Shown here: in pieces, positions 43,242 to 52,599 of the stretch | Layout of the letters: each line of letters opens with the position of its first letter | How positions within the stretch are numbered: position 1 is the stretch's first letter | From: Iris pallida | Lineage: Eukaryota > Streptophyta > Magnoliopsida > Asparagales > Iridaceae | NCBI GenBank assembly: GCA_029216955.1 | Contig: JANAVB010031417.1 | Span: 22,269,881-22,333,880 of the forward strand | Direction: 5' to 3' | DNA length: 64,000 nt | The notes under the pieces: model-generated | What the model was told of the DNA's origin: nothing | What the model saw: only the letters and a program-made list of their open reading frames with translations | Databases searched by the model: none | Position numbers and translations under genes: made by a program

Positions 43242-44168
43242 TTACATTTGGGGTAGAAAAACGTTTAGTCCCTTGTGTATAAAGAAGATTACTGGCTGCA
43301 TTCGCAGAACCAAACTGTACATTTTACGCGTTTGGAGTTGTGTGCGTAAATCTTGAGATTTAGCACGAAGGACTCCATTTTCATGGCGTGTAATTTGTAA
43401 GTTTGGTACTTTGCGTAAAGCAGTATAAGAAGGTTGTTGGTGTAGGACAGAAGCTTTACCAACTATATTTTTACGCTGTACACGTTTAGGTACACTCACA
43501 TTAGATGTGCAAACATCGTTATGAATTTTATCTACACTGTCAAAGACAGGAGACTTACCTTTACGCGTGGAGCGTAAAAATTGATTATCTACCACGTCAT
43601 AGACGGGAGATTTTGCTTTACGCGAGGAGCGTAATTTATTTGGGCCTACCACGTCACTGACGGGAGACTGATTCTTACACTCAGAAGCATAAACTTTAGA
43701 GTCTGTCCCATTACGAATGGGAGATTCATTTTTATGTACTGAGCGTAAAATTTGGTTCTTACCCACTGAGCGTAAAACTTGATTCTTACGCAGTGGGCAT
43801 GAAACCTGATTATCTTCACCCTTACAAATGGGAGATAAATCGTCACACTTTGAGTGCAACTCTGAAGTAAGGACTGCCTCATTACGAACGGGAGCCCCTA
43901 CGACAGGAGTGGGAAGAATTCCATTGTCATCAGAAGCAACAGAGAGATCAGAAACCACTTTGGATTTGGGAATCCAAACTTTTTGTGCTTTGCGAGACTT
44001 TAGAACATTGGAGTGGCGAGAACCACCCCCAGTTCGGAGCATTTCTTCATAGGCAGTCTGGTCGAAGTGCACAACCAGAGTCTTCTTGGTCAAACCGACC
44101 GAAACATCATCATATTGAGCAATCGCCTCCTCGTTAGAGGAGAAGGTCATCCCCAGCAGAGTCGCCAT
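43242..44168 (-). CDS. Ogre-type ORF1 (function unknown), starting inside the PBS
   Basis: 308 residues, no damage seen. The ATG at 44168 overlaps the tRNA primer site, so the first codons (MATLLG) are encoded by it. Residues 20-45 (DDVSVGLTKKTLVVHFDQTA) match the second element's ORF1 (DDVKVGSSHKTLVVCLNQQA). Residues 110-240 hold repeated short basic modules such as KNQVLRSVGKNQILRSV and RSTRKGKSPV, encoded partly by TTTACGC/GCGTAAA words. An extra ORF before gag is characteristic of Ogre elements. Its role is not known. No membrane segment was seen. Confidence 0.82.
   Translation of the reverse strand: MATLLGMTFSSNEEAIAQYDDVSVGLTKKTLVVHFDQTAYEEMLRTGGGSRHSNVLKSRKAQKVWIPKSKVVSDLSVASDDNGILPTPVVGAPVRNEAVLTSELHSKCDDLSPICKGEDNQVSCPLRKNQVLRSVGKNQILRSVHKNESPIRNGTDSKVYASECKNQSPVSDVVGPNKLRSSRKAKSPVYDVVDNQFLRSTRKGKSPVFDSVDKIHNDVCTSNVSVPKRVQRKNIVGKASVLHQQPSYTALRKVPNLQITRHENGVLRAKSQDLRTQLQTRKMYSLVLRMQPVIFFIHKGLNVFLPQM
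44150..44167 (-). promoter_or_regulatory. Primer-binding site (tRNA-Arg type) of Ogre-type element 1
   Basis: The minus strand reads TGGCGACTCTGCTGGGGA, the site typical of Ogre elements, three bases inside the 5' LTR. Confidence 0.88.
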
Positions 44169-44170
44169 TT

Positions 44171-45297
44171 TGTTTCACTTAACAAAATTGCCAAACAAAA
44201 GTTGGATTTTAAAAATAAAACGAGAAAAAGTACAAGAAGTACAAATTTGATTCTGGAAAAGTATTGCTATGGAAGTCTGATCTGTAAATGATCACTTTGT
44301 TCCTTGGACCATATGATGATGATGAAGATCACTGCTTGAAGTAGTACAACTTGGAAGAACTAAGTCACCAGAAAGGTATCGACGCACTTGGGCACTGATG
44401 GCGAGGCCGAATGCTTTCCTGCTTTGCTTCACTCTTTTCTGAAAGAAAAGTTGAAGAAGAATGCTCTGGAGAATCAAAATCTCGAAGTTCTGATCTCTGT
44501 ATTCTCTCCTGTCTCTCTGTGTGTCCATCTTATGAGAAAAATAAGTCTATTTATAGACTTGGGCTCTTGTGCGTAAAAACTCAGCAAAAGTTCCGCCTTT
44601 ACGCTAACAACCGCCACCCACGATCAAAGTCATCCTCTGTATACGTTGACACGTGTCCCATCAATTCAGTAAGAATAGGATGCACGTACACACGTTCTTC
44701 GGGATGTGTGGCATAAAAGCCATATAGGCAAACCACGTTCTAAATTGATCAGAAAGAACAGGGCGTAAAAATAGCCCCAATGTGCTCTGAGCGTAAAGCA
44801 GTAGATTGGGCGTAAAGTAGCCCCGACATAGACTTCCCGCGTAAAGTGGTTGTTAAGTAACCTTGAGCGTAAAAGATAGCTCAAATAGACTTTACGCACA
44901 CGTCAACTGTTGAGCGTAAAAGCTCGTTAAGTCTTCGTGCGTAAAAGAAGCCATAGTGTGAGCGTAAAGTAGCTCAATCTACATACTAAACGACAACATT
45001 GGTCTCTGTGTAAAGACAAATCCCTTTGAATTCTGTGATACATGCCATCATTAATATCTTCATGTCAGAGTTTGCATTAAATACGAGACTTGACAGCTTT
45101 GTCCAGCGTAAAAGAGGCTGCTCTGTCCTTGGCGTAAAACCATGGGTATAGACCCGAGCGTAAAATGATCAGTCTGCTTAGGCGTAAAGCGATTAGCCTT
45201 GTCTTGGGCGTAAAGAAATTACCCGTTCTGCTAGGCGTAAACAGATCACTTATGAATGAGATGACTCTTTCTTTGAAGCACTTTTTACGCTCCTACA
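44171..45297 (-). repeat. 5' LTR of Ogre-type element 1
   Basis: 1127 bp. TATA box candidate at 44548-44556 (minus TATAAATAG). GCGTAAA copies are concentrated upstream of it, i.e. in U3. Confidence 0.93.
44548..44556 (-). promoter_or_regulatory. TATA box of Ogre-type element 1
   Basis: Minus strand TATAAATAG, within a near-palindrome AGTCTATAAATAGACT. It would drive the genomic RNA. Confidence 0.7.
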
Positions 45298-45302
45298 AGT
45301 AC

Positions 45303-45672
45303 TTAAAAAGAGTAAAATTGAAACACTCAAAGTTGTCCTCTATTTTATTTTGTAATTATATTTAAGATGGATTTGACGGCAAGATTGACGATGGCAGCAT
45401 AATCAATTCTATGACGTAACAAGTCATTGATGGGGATATCGTCGCTGATATATGGATTTGACGTAACAAGATTTGTTAATTATAAAAAGCAATGCTATAG
45501 TTAGCAAATTGGTGTAAGTTGTAAGAAGGTTGTAAAAGTTTGATTGTAGCTGAAAACAAATTGAGTTAACAAAATATTATATTTCATTAAATCCCAGCTT
45601 CGTCGTCGGAACATTCTCCGGAGAAGTATACAAGAGGAGGACAAAAAACTGTAAAAAAATAAAAAAAAAGGT
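45303..45672. other. Intergenic DNA
   Basis: AT-rich. I see no gene. It may include the 3' UTR of the minus-strand gene that ends at 45673. Confidence 0.5.
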
Positions 45673-46002
45673 CTAGCCCTCACTGGCCTCGCGGAGGATC
45701 TCCGCAAAGTCCTGCAGGGTGCGCACACCCGCCCTATGGCACAGGCGACGAAACGCTTCCCTCATCTCCAGAGAATCCCGTTCCTCCGGAGTGATCGGCA
45801 ACAGGTCAAAGTTGGGCGCCGGATTAAGAGGTCGAGCGATGACCTCCAGTGACAACCCGCAGGAGGTCAGGAAGTCCGCAGCCGCTGCCAGCCAGTCATG
45901 GGTCAGAGGCGGCGCAGAGGGTGCTCCATGCGGAGAGGCTCGACGACGACTGGAAGAAGACTCTGGCAATAGTTCCCAACCAGATGATCTTTTTGGAGCC
46001 AT
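45673..46002 (-). CDS. Orphan homologue of antisense gene 1 (109 residues)
   Basis: It begins MAPKRSSGWELLPESSSSRR and has a proline-rich stretch. A core follows (LTHDWLAAAADFLTSCGLSL, later EMREAFRRLCHRAGVRTLQD). The layout and several positions agree with antisense gene 1 of the adjacent element (MAPK start, SSSR, a Cys-Gly/Cys-Phe-Gly turn, R-S/A-G-I/V-R). It is richer in G+C than its surroundings. A TATATATATA stretch at 46042-46055 lies about 40-50 bp upstream of the ATG. It stands outside the Ogre-type element's target duplication, without LTR or pol beside it. It could be a relic of another Tat element, a host gene from which such genes derive, or a coincidental ORF. Confidence 0.55.
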   Translation of the reverse strand: MAPKRSSGWELLPESSSSRRRASPHGAPSAPPLTHDWLAAAADFLTSCGLSLEVIARPLNPAPNFDLLPITPEERDSLEMREAFRRLCHRAGVRTLQDFAEILREASEG

Positions 46003-46041
46003 GTTAAATGTGCAACCTACTCAGATGAATGGGGACCCCTA

Positions 46042-46055
46042 TGTATATATATACA
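46042..46055 (-). promoter_or_regulatory. TATA-like box of the orphan gene
   Basis: GTATATATATACAT, upstream of the ATG at 46002. Confidence 0.5.
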
Positions 46056-46116
46056 CGTTCCTAACCGACTCTTCCTATTCCTTATTGGAAGTTGGGGATA
46101 TAATACTACAGTTACA

Positions 46117-46224
46117 ACCAAATGCTTACAACACTCTTACAACCTTCACCCATTGCTGACATGTGGGCCATGGCCCACATGTCAGCAATGGGTGGAGGTT
46201 GTAAGAGTGTTGTAAGCATTTGGT
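46117..46224. repeat. 108-bp near-perfect palindrome
   Basis: Arms 46117-46170 and 46171-46224 meet at GGCCATGGCC with no spacer and differ at one position. The outer arm reads ACCAAATGCTTACAACACTC. Beyond it the symmetry fades. It looks like a minimal foldback or MITE hairpin and would form a 54-bp RNA stem if transcribed. Confidence 0.92.
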
Positions 46225-46400
46225 AGTAGACTTAGCATTATTGATGTCTTTTCAGGCTTAGTTGGTTGTGTTGTTTGGCTTTTACATGGAAGGCCTAGGT
46301 TCGAGTCTGGTGTTTGGGTTCTGTAGAATTTTTCTATTGTTAATATTTTTTGGGTGCTATTATATGCTTTTAACTTAGTATGGAACAATTTTTGGGACTG

Positions 46401-47483
46401 TTAATGGCCATTCTCCGTTCCTCTAACACGGAGAATGGTACATCTAGGACGGAGAATTGTACATTTAGGACGGTGAATGGTACATTTAGGACGAAGAATG
46501 GTAAATGTAGGACAGAGAATGATACATGCAGGACGGAGAATGGTCCATATAGGATGGAGAATGGTACATTTAGGACGGAGGTAGGACGGAGAATGATACA
46601 TGTAGGACGGAGAATGGTACATATAAGACAGAGAATGGTACATTTAGGACTGTTCTGTAGGGTTGTGAATTTTAAATAGTTTGGCTGTTTAGGTTTGTTT
46701 TGAATCTATATAAATTGGTTTTGAAGGCTCGTGAAGATGAATTAGTTTGGTTGTTTGGCTGTTAATGGCCATTCTCCGTTCCTCTAACATGAAAAATGGT
46801 ACATCTAGGACGGAGAATTGTACATTTAGGACGGTGAATGGTACATTTAGGACGGAGAATGGTAAATATAGGACGGAGAATGGTACATGTAGGACGGAGA
46901 ATGGTCCATATAGGACTGAGAATAGTACATTTAGGACGGAGGTAGGACGGAGAATGATACATGTAGGACGGAGAATGGTACATATAAGACGGAGAATGGT
47001 ACATTTAGGACTGTTTTGTAGGGTTGTGAATTTTAAATAGTTTGGCTGTTTAGGTTTGTTTTGAATCTATATAAATTGGTTTTGAAGGCTCGTGAAGATG
47101 AATTAGTTTGGCTGTTTGGCTGTTAATGGCCATTCTTCGTTCCTCTAACACGAAGAATGGTACATTTTGGACGGAGAATTGTACATTTAGGACGGCGAAT
47201 GGTATATTTAGGACGGAGAATGGTAAATGTAGGACGGAGAATGATACATGTAGGACGGAGAATGGTCCATATAGGACGGAGAATGGTACATTTAGGACGG
47301 AGGTAGGACAGAGAATGATACATGTAGGACGGAGAATGGTACATATAAGACGGAGAATGGTATATTTAGGACTGTTTTGTAGGGTTGTGAATTTTAAATA
47401 GTTTGGCTGTTTAGTTTTGTTTTGAATCTATATAAATTGGTTTTGAAGGCTCGTGAAGATGAATTAGTTTGGTTGTTTGGCTG
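46401..47483 (+). repeat. 361-bp macrosatellite, three copies, built from a 21-bp minisatellite
   Basis: Units start at 46401, 46762 and 47123 (TTAATGGCCATTCT), exactly 361 bp apart. Each contains about twelve ACGGAGAATGGTACATTTAGG-like 21-mers and a unique tail (CTGTTCTGTAGGGTTGTGAA...). One frame stays open through each unit (97-99 codons of T-E-N-G-T-F-R repeats), which follows from the 21-bp period and need not mean coding. Confidence 0.92.
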
Positions 47484-47725
47484 TGTAAATAGATTTTAAA
47501 GGGTTGTGAAAAAAAACCAATGTTTTCGTATCGATCACCATTAATTATGGTGAATGGCACTGATACCACTAATATGAGTGGAATTTGCACCGCCAGAATT
47601 TATTTTGAATAAGGTAAAATTTGTGTTGGGAAATGGCGAAATCTCTTGAATATGATTACACTAAGATGTTGTATTAATGGTAAAATCTGTGTTGGGAAAT
47701 GTCGAAATCTCAGAAGTGAGCCGTC
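47484..47725. other. Intergenic DNA with a diffuse duplicate
   Basis: The words GTAAAAT(C/T)TGTGTTGGGAAATG occur twice (about 47611 and 47680). No gene was seen. Confidence 0.5.
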
Positions 47726-47728
47726 TTA

Positions 47729-48176
47729 GAGCATCTCCAACCCTATTGTGACTTTGGAAAAAAGTAGTTGCCACATAGGAATGACAAAATTTTATTCAAA
47801 AGTTCTTTTCCAATGCAATTGTCAAGTCAATTGTGAAGCTTATGTGGCAAAAATTAAAGAAGATATTGTGAAGTTGATTGTCTTGTTCTAGACAATGCAC
47901 TTGACAATGTCTTCTCTTCCATGTCATCAATTATGAATAAAAAATATTAGAAAAAAGAAAGAAGATGAGTAGTTGTCTTAACAGTTGTCTTGGAAGTTGA
48001 AAAAAATAATTTTTATTGTCTCCTCAATACTTTTGCATTGGAGAGAGTTTTTCTATCTCATTGTCTTTTGAGATATAATTTTGCCACATAAACAAGACAT
48101 TGTCTTGTGACTCATGCCACATAGGAGCCACCTAAGACTCACAACACTTAACAAGACAATAGGGTTGGAGATGCTC
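47729..48176. mobile_element. Tourist-like (PIF/Harbinger) MITE, 448 bp
   Basis: The terminal inverted repeats are GAGCATCTCCAACCCTATTG and its complement. The flanks are TTA at 47726-47728 and 48177-48179. A TTA duplication is typical of PIF/Harbinger. Non-coding. Confidence 0.87.
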
Positions 48177-48351
48177 TTAGGCGTCATTATATCATAGTCC
48201 ATTTTATTTATAAAAAATTAATCATGTAAAAAATTAGTATTGACAAAAGTAAAATTTTGTCAAAATGGAGAATCGAACTCATAAAAAATATCTTGTATGT
48301 AGACTAGTGAAAAATATAAAGAAATGCATGCATGCATGCATGCTAATGTTT

Positions 48352-48582
48352 TCACCATTCATCCCAGGAATGATAGAACATATCTAAATCATTATACATC
48401 TCGTACACAGGTTCTCCTGGTACTGGGATTATATTATCAAAGGGTTTTTTAAACGTCTGTATTGAATAACAAATTTTCCAGAGTTCGTCGTCGAAGATCA
48501 CGTTGAAGCACCCACGTATGTCGAGCAGGCGAAGACCCTTGCAGTTGCATATGATAGATCGCAGCGTGTTTTCACCATTCAC
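48352..48582 (-). pseudogene. Duplicated 3' end of the F-box/LRR gene
   Basis: It encodes only the last LRR (LRSIICNCKGLRLLDIRGCF) and the tail to the natural stop at 48352. No start, F-box or promoter. It keeps a TGG (Trp) codon where the main gene has a stop, and so preserves the ancestral C-terminus of about 43 more residues. Confidence 0.85.
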
Positions 48583-49050
48583 ATTGATTGTCTTGTTCTA
48601 GACAATGCACTTGACAATGTCTTCTCTTCCATGTCATCAATTATGAATAAAAAATATTAGAAAAAAGAAAGAAGATGAGTAGTTGTCTTAACAGTTGTCT
48701 TGGAAGTTGAAAAAAATAATTTTTATTGTCTCCTCAATACTTTTGCATTGGAGAGAGTTTTTCGATCTCATTGTCTTTTGAGATATAATTTTGCCACATA
48801 AACAAGACATTGTCTTGTGACTCATGCCACATAGGAGCCACCTAAGACTCACAACACTTAACAAGACAATAGGGTTGGAGATGCTCTTAGGCGTCATTAT
48901 ATCATAGTCCATTTTATTTATAAAAAAATTAATCATGTAAAAAATTAGTATTGACAAAAGTAAAATTTTGTCAAAATGGAGTCGAACTCATAAAAAATAT
49001 CTTGTATGTAGACTAGTGAAAAATATAAAGAAATGCATGCATGCATGCAT

Positions 49051-49186
49051 GCTAATGTTTTCACCATTCACCCCAGGAATGATAGAACATATCTAAATCA
49101 TTATACATCTCGTACACAGGTTCTCCTGGTACTGGGATTACATTATCAAAGGGTTTTTTAAACGTCTGTATTGAATAACAAATTTT
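49051..49186 (-). pseudogene. Post-stop remnant of the F-box gene
   Basis: In frame after the premature TGA, the ancestral tail (KPFDNVIPVPGEPVYEMYND) is still readable to a stop at 49051. It differs slightly from the duplicate at 48352. Confidence 0.8.
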
Positions 49187-50027
49187 TCAGAGTTCGTCGT
49201 CGAAGATCACGTTGAAGCACCCACGTATGTCGAGCAGGCGAAGACCCTTGCAGTTGCATATGATAGATCGCAGCGTGTCTCCATTGAACATGCCGAATCC
49301 TATATGTAGGTGCTCAAGATGCGACATCGAATCAGCCACGGCCATTCCCTCCGTCTCGTTTTTCGTGTCCAGTACGAACATGTTCCTGAGCATGAAATCC
49401 GGAGGGGGCATGTTCCTACTCAGCTTGACCAGACGGCGGCAATACTTTCCGACGGAAAATATTCCAGTCGACGTGATATAGAGGCAGTAGCTAATGTCGA
49501 GTTCTTCCAGCACAGGGAGAAACTCCAAGTGTCTCACGAAAGTTTCATCACTCACGTCGCACTTCGGAATGTGCAGCACCCTTAGAAATTTCCCACTGTA
49601 TTATAAAAATGGGAAAACATCAATAGAAATTAACAAAAGTATACGTAGAATTTTGTAATAGAAAAAATAAAGTATTAGAATAAGACCAAATAAAATTTTG
49701 CACTGGCCTTAAACATGCAAAAGAGAAGGCTGCTTCGTCGAGCTTGTACGCGGAGAGGGACCCTAGATATCCCTCACTGCGAGCCACGAGCTTCATTACG
49801 GTCAAACTAATCTCAGCGGTTTGCTGGGTCCTCCGGCACCACTGTACCAAGTCGACGTTAGACCAATAGTCTAAGGGACCGTTGAGCGCCTTCCACCATG
49901 AACGGCAAACTGGGGCCACGTTGCACATTACCTCGTCCGTCGGCATCCCCGACAGTACCAGTATCATCAAGAGAATCTCGGTAGGGATGACGGCCCATAC
50001 GCTGCAGTTGATCTTGCTCCTCTCCAT
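49187..50027 (-). CDS. F-box/LRR protein (SKIP/FBL type), two exons, prematurely stopped
   Basis: Exon 1 is 50027-49708. It starts MERSKINCSVWAVIPTEILL and carries the F-box at residues about 10-55 (PTEILLMILVLSGMPTDEV, then VCRSWWKALNGPLDYW). Exon 2 is 49595-49187, with leucine-rich repeats (LEFLPVLEELDISYCLYIT, LEHLHIGFGM, LRLLDIRGCFNVIFDDEL). The exon junction keeps the frame (CL|SGKFLRVL) with acceptor ATACAG but donor AAG|GC, a non-canonical GC-AG intron of 112 bp. A TGA at 49187-49189 replaces a Trp codon still present in the neighbouring duplicate, so about 43 C-terminal residues are lost; the old frame stays open to 49051. In the family such proteins recruit substrates to SCF ubiquitin ligases. 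The truncation leaves F-box and most LRRs, so partial function is possible. I chose the ATG at 50027 over 50156 because of F-box family starts. Confidence 0.75.
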
Positions 50028-50205
50028 TGCGACTGTTTTTTTTTTCTTTTTTCCTTTGTTTCTCTCTAGTCGGATGGGTTCTCTTCTTTTGAAAAGGCTA
50101 TTTAACCCCTCGTTTAGGGGGGTGTAACCCGCTCGTGGAGGGGTGTGACCGAACAAGGCACAAATCTATTGGGAAATAACGATAATGCCACTGTATTAAT
50201 ATTAG

Positions 50206-50570
50206 CAGTTAGTTGTTTGGGCTCCCAACATATTTGGGTGATGCCATCTCCCATTATGTGGCATCTGACATTGCAGATGACATAACAGCTGACATGGCAA
50301 ATTTTAACTCCAAAAATTAATTACCCAATTTTTTTAATGTTAATGTTAATGTCAATATTAATATTAATGTTAATTTTAATGCTAATGCTAATGTTAATAT
50401 TAATGTTAATGTTAATATTAATATTAATGTTAATATTAATTAATGTTAATTTTAATATTAATTTTATTGTTAAATTTTGTCATGTCAGCTGTCATGTTAG
50501 CAACCATGTCATATGCCACATAATGGAAGATGGTATCACCCAAATTTTTTTGGAGCAAATAGCATTTTCG
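50206..50570. mobile_element. Mutator-type MITE, copy B
   Basis: Perfect 9-bp duplication TAATATTAG at 50197-50205 and 50571-50579. The ends are inverted (GTTGTTTGGGCTCCC / ATGCTATTTGCTCC), followed by TTTGGGTGATGCCATCT / TTTGGGTGATACCATCT. The core is (GTTAAT)n, the reverse complement of copy A's core. It lies 179 bp upstream of the F-box ATG. Confidence 0.88.
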
Positions 50571-50679
50571 TAATATTAGTTTTAATTATATTGTAAATTT
50601 TAAATTAACAGAAAAGCCAATATAGATTTAATATTAATGCTACTGTAAATTTTTCCCGATCGTGCCTCGATACTTACGT

Positions 50680-51545
50680 TTGTCGACCGAGTTACCGTCT
50701 TCATCATTATCAAGTTTTCACCCGAATCATCGTCCTCGCTGGGGCGTGATGCCGCATTTAATCTGGAGTTACGCTCGTGCAAGGCAAGATAACAGATTCA
50801 CAATAGTGTTTATAGCTCAAATTGATAACATAAGCAGCGGAAGAAAAACGTAGTATACAACAAGAATCTCTTTTATTGATAATGAACTGAAGGTTACAAT
50901 GGCTCTGAATAGCCCAACTTAACATGCCAATTGGCTACAACGGTCATGATCTCTCTAGCTCACAAAGGAGTACATTATTCCATACATTATGCCTCTTTAT
51001 AGCCAACAAGTAGTCTTCGGCTGAACATCTTCATGTCGCAAGTCCGAACGCCAATGCGGTAGCTCCTCTTGAACGCTAAGGACACCATGCCTCGGAACGT
51101 CCAAGCCTTGTCCACTACCGTGTTCCTGCGACAGATACAGTTAGACATAATCTTAACATAAACATAGTGATCGTGCTCATCTATGTCCCATTTCGCCTAG
51201 CCTGCAAGGTTAGAACTTTACATAAGAAATTATATCATTTCACTCAACCAACCAACCGTAAACTTAAACATATGCATAAGGGTGGCAGGCCCTGCGCCTG
51301 CACCCAGCGCTAATCTCAGCCCACCGGCCCTATCTATATGAAGGTCACGGTATTTCGCAACGTAATGCATCTTTGGCATCCTTATGTGTAAGACTATGAT
51401 CGCTTCGATACGGGATGCTATCCCAATATCCGATGGATCCCAAACTTACTGATATCATAGCTTATCACAACATTGGACGGTCGCAACCCGTCCTAATGAT
51501 GTGCACCATAAATACCATACATAATTCCCTCCTTTGAACTACTCG
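50680..51545 (-). repeat. LTR fragment of the LARD family, opposite orientation
   Basis: The reverse complement follows the last 900 bp of the LARD LTR: CTTGCCTTGCACGAGCG, then TTGTTGTATACTACG/TCTTGTGTTATACTTTG, TAGAGAGATCATGACCGTTG and CCTTCATATAGATAGGGCCG. It is diverged and ends abruptly at about 51545. Confidence 0.85.
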
Positions 51546-51764
51546 GTTGAATTAAGATGATGTGCACCATAAATACCATACATAAATACCAACACTGGAC
51601 GGTCGCAACAATATAATAGCTTATTGGGTATATTATATTGATATTGCTTGTCCTCCATTCGGAGTTGACCGTTCTCGACAGGTTTTGATATTATAAATGT
51701 TGTCATATAGTACAACTAGACAGCGTTCTACGTCATTTCTGCGGTATAGGCTGGGACGCTGTCA

Positions 51765-52590
51765 CGCACTCATGCCCTTACTCCGGGTGCGGGTCGTAAT
51801 AGGGTGCGCGAGAAAGGAACAATGTCGCTACCGATTCGGTTGGGACCGATAGGTCAGAATCGGCCGGGTCGATCGAACATGAACGGTTGAATTAAGATCC
51901 ATTCCACGTTATGGAATGGCTTCTCTGGAACCAAGTCCCATATTCAGCGGGTTGCAGGTGATCGCGTAGGCGACGTCAGCGCAACCAACCAGTCGCTCGT
52001 TTGAAGCAAGTCTAAGGCGAGTGGCTGACCTCCTTCGCCTCGTCCCTCTTCGACGTCACTGGCATCACAAGCCATCCTGGACGTATAGCTTTGTTAATCG
52101 GGGTCCTTTCAACGCAAGTAGCTAGCTCCGATGCAAGTCCCCGCTTAACCTGTGCTGAAACCTTATGCACGACTATACCCTATTTTCTCCTACGTCGAAA
52201 CGGTCCCGTGGCCTCGGGTTGCTGATCGAGGAAACTACCGCCTTGTCGACAAGTTGTCCATAACTGTACGAAGACATATTTTTCTTTTAGTTAATAAGCC
52301 ATAGCCTACATTATCTTTGAAAACTCAATCCCTTTCCCGTGTTTCTGCCCTTGCATTTATCCTTTCATTCGCAACAACATTATCGATTTACCTAGGAAGG
52401 GGGTCGAGAAGAGGAGGGTCAGCCACTCACCTTGAGTTTACTTCAGGCGAGAGAATGGATCTTAATTCAACCGTTCCCGTTCGATCGAGTCAATCGATCC
52501 CGACCTATCGGTCCCGACCGAATCGATAGCGACAGTTTTCCTTTCTCGCGCACCCCGTGGACGGAGTACGGGGCACGATGTAGGGACAGG
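51765..52590. repeat. Long imperfect inverted repeat (foldback structure)
   Basis: The left arm about 51765-52055 and right arm about 52395-52590 are complementary in long blocks: GGTTGAATTAAGATCCATTC, GACCGATAGGTC, GGGTGCGCGAGAAAGGAA and GAGTGGCTGACC. A length difference lies in the middle of the arms. The structure sits between the LTR fragment and the pol fragment of the same gypsy remnant. No coding content was seen. Confidence 0.75.
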
Positions 52591-52599
52591 GCACTACAG

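Larger units (their letters stand above)
31136..45297 (-). mobile_element. Tat/Ogre-type Ty3/gypsy retrotransposon, 14.16 kb, with antisense genes
   Basis: LTRs of 1128 and 1127 bp start TGTAGGAGCGTAAA and end GTGAAACA on the minus strand. I count roughly twenty differences between them. The flanks are TGTAC (31131-31135) and AGTAC (45298-45302), a 5-bp duplication with one change. Minus-strand order: LTR, PBS, ORF1, gag, protease, RT, RNase H, a second RNase H-like domain, integrase, a 2.9-kb 3' region, polypurine tract, LTR. The tRNA-Arg-type PBS, the extra ORF1 and the second RNase H are hallmarks of the Tat/Ogre group. The pol frame has several shifts. Three plus-strand genes lie in the 3' region. 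Confidence 0.93.
47874..49278. repeat. Tandem segmental duplication of about 700 bp
   Basis: The segment from TTGATTGTCTTGTTCTAGAC (47874) to the F-box words GATCGCAGCGTG (about 48572) is repeated at 48584-49278 with only a few changes. The unit contains most of the Tourist-like MITE and the 3' end of the F-box gene, including an (ATGC)n run. The second unit is continuous with the full gene, so the first is the copy. Confidence 0.9.

Noticed and set aside
31136..45297. Endogenous plant pararetrovirus
   Set aside because: LTRs with target duplication, a tRNA-Arg PBS, integrase and dual RNase H identify a Ty3/gypsy Tat-type element. Pararetroviruses lack LTRs and integrase.
46380..47401. Three repeated 97-99-codon ORFs as a gene family
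   Set aside because: The 21-bp repeat period keeps frames open automatically. No start context, promoter or known domain. Kept only as a finding to test.
49212..49585. Plus-strand ORFs over the F-box exon 2
   Set aside because: They shadow the LRR-coding minus strand, whose frame has family motifs and splice sites.
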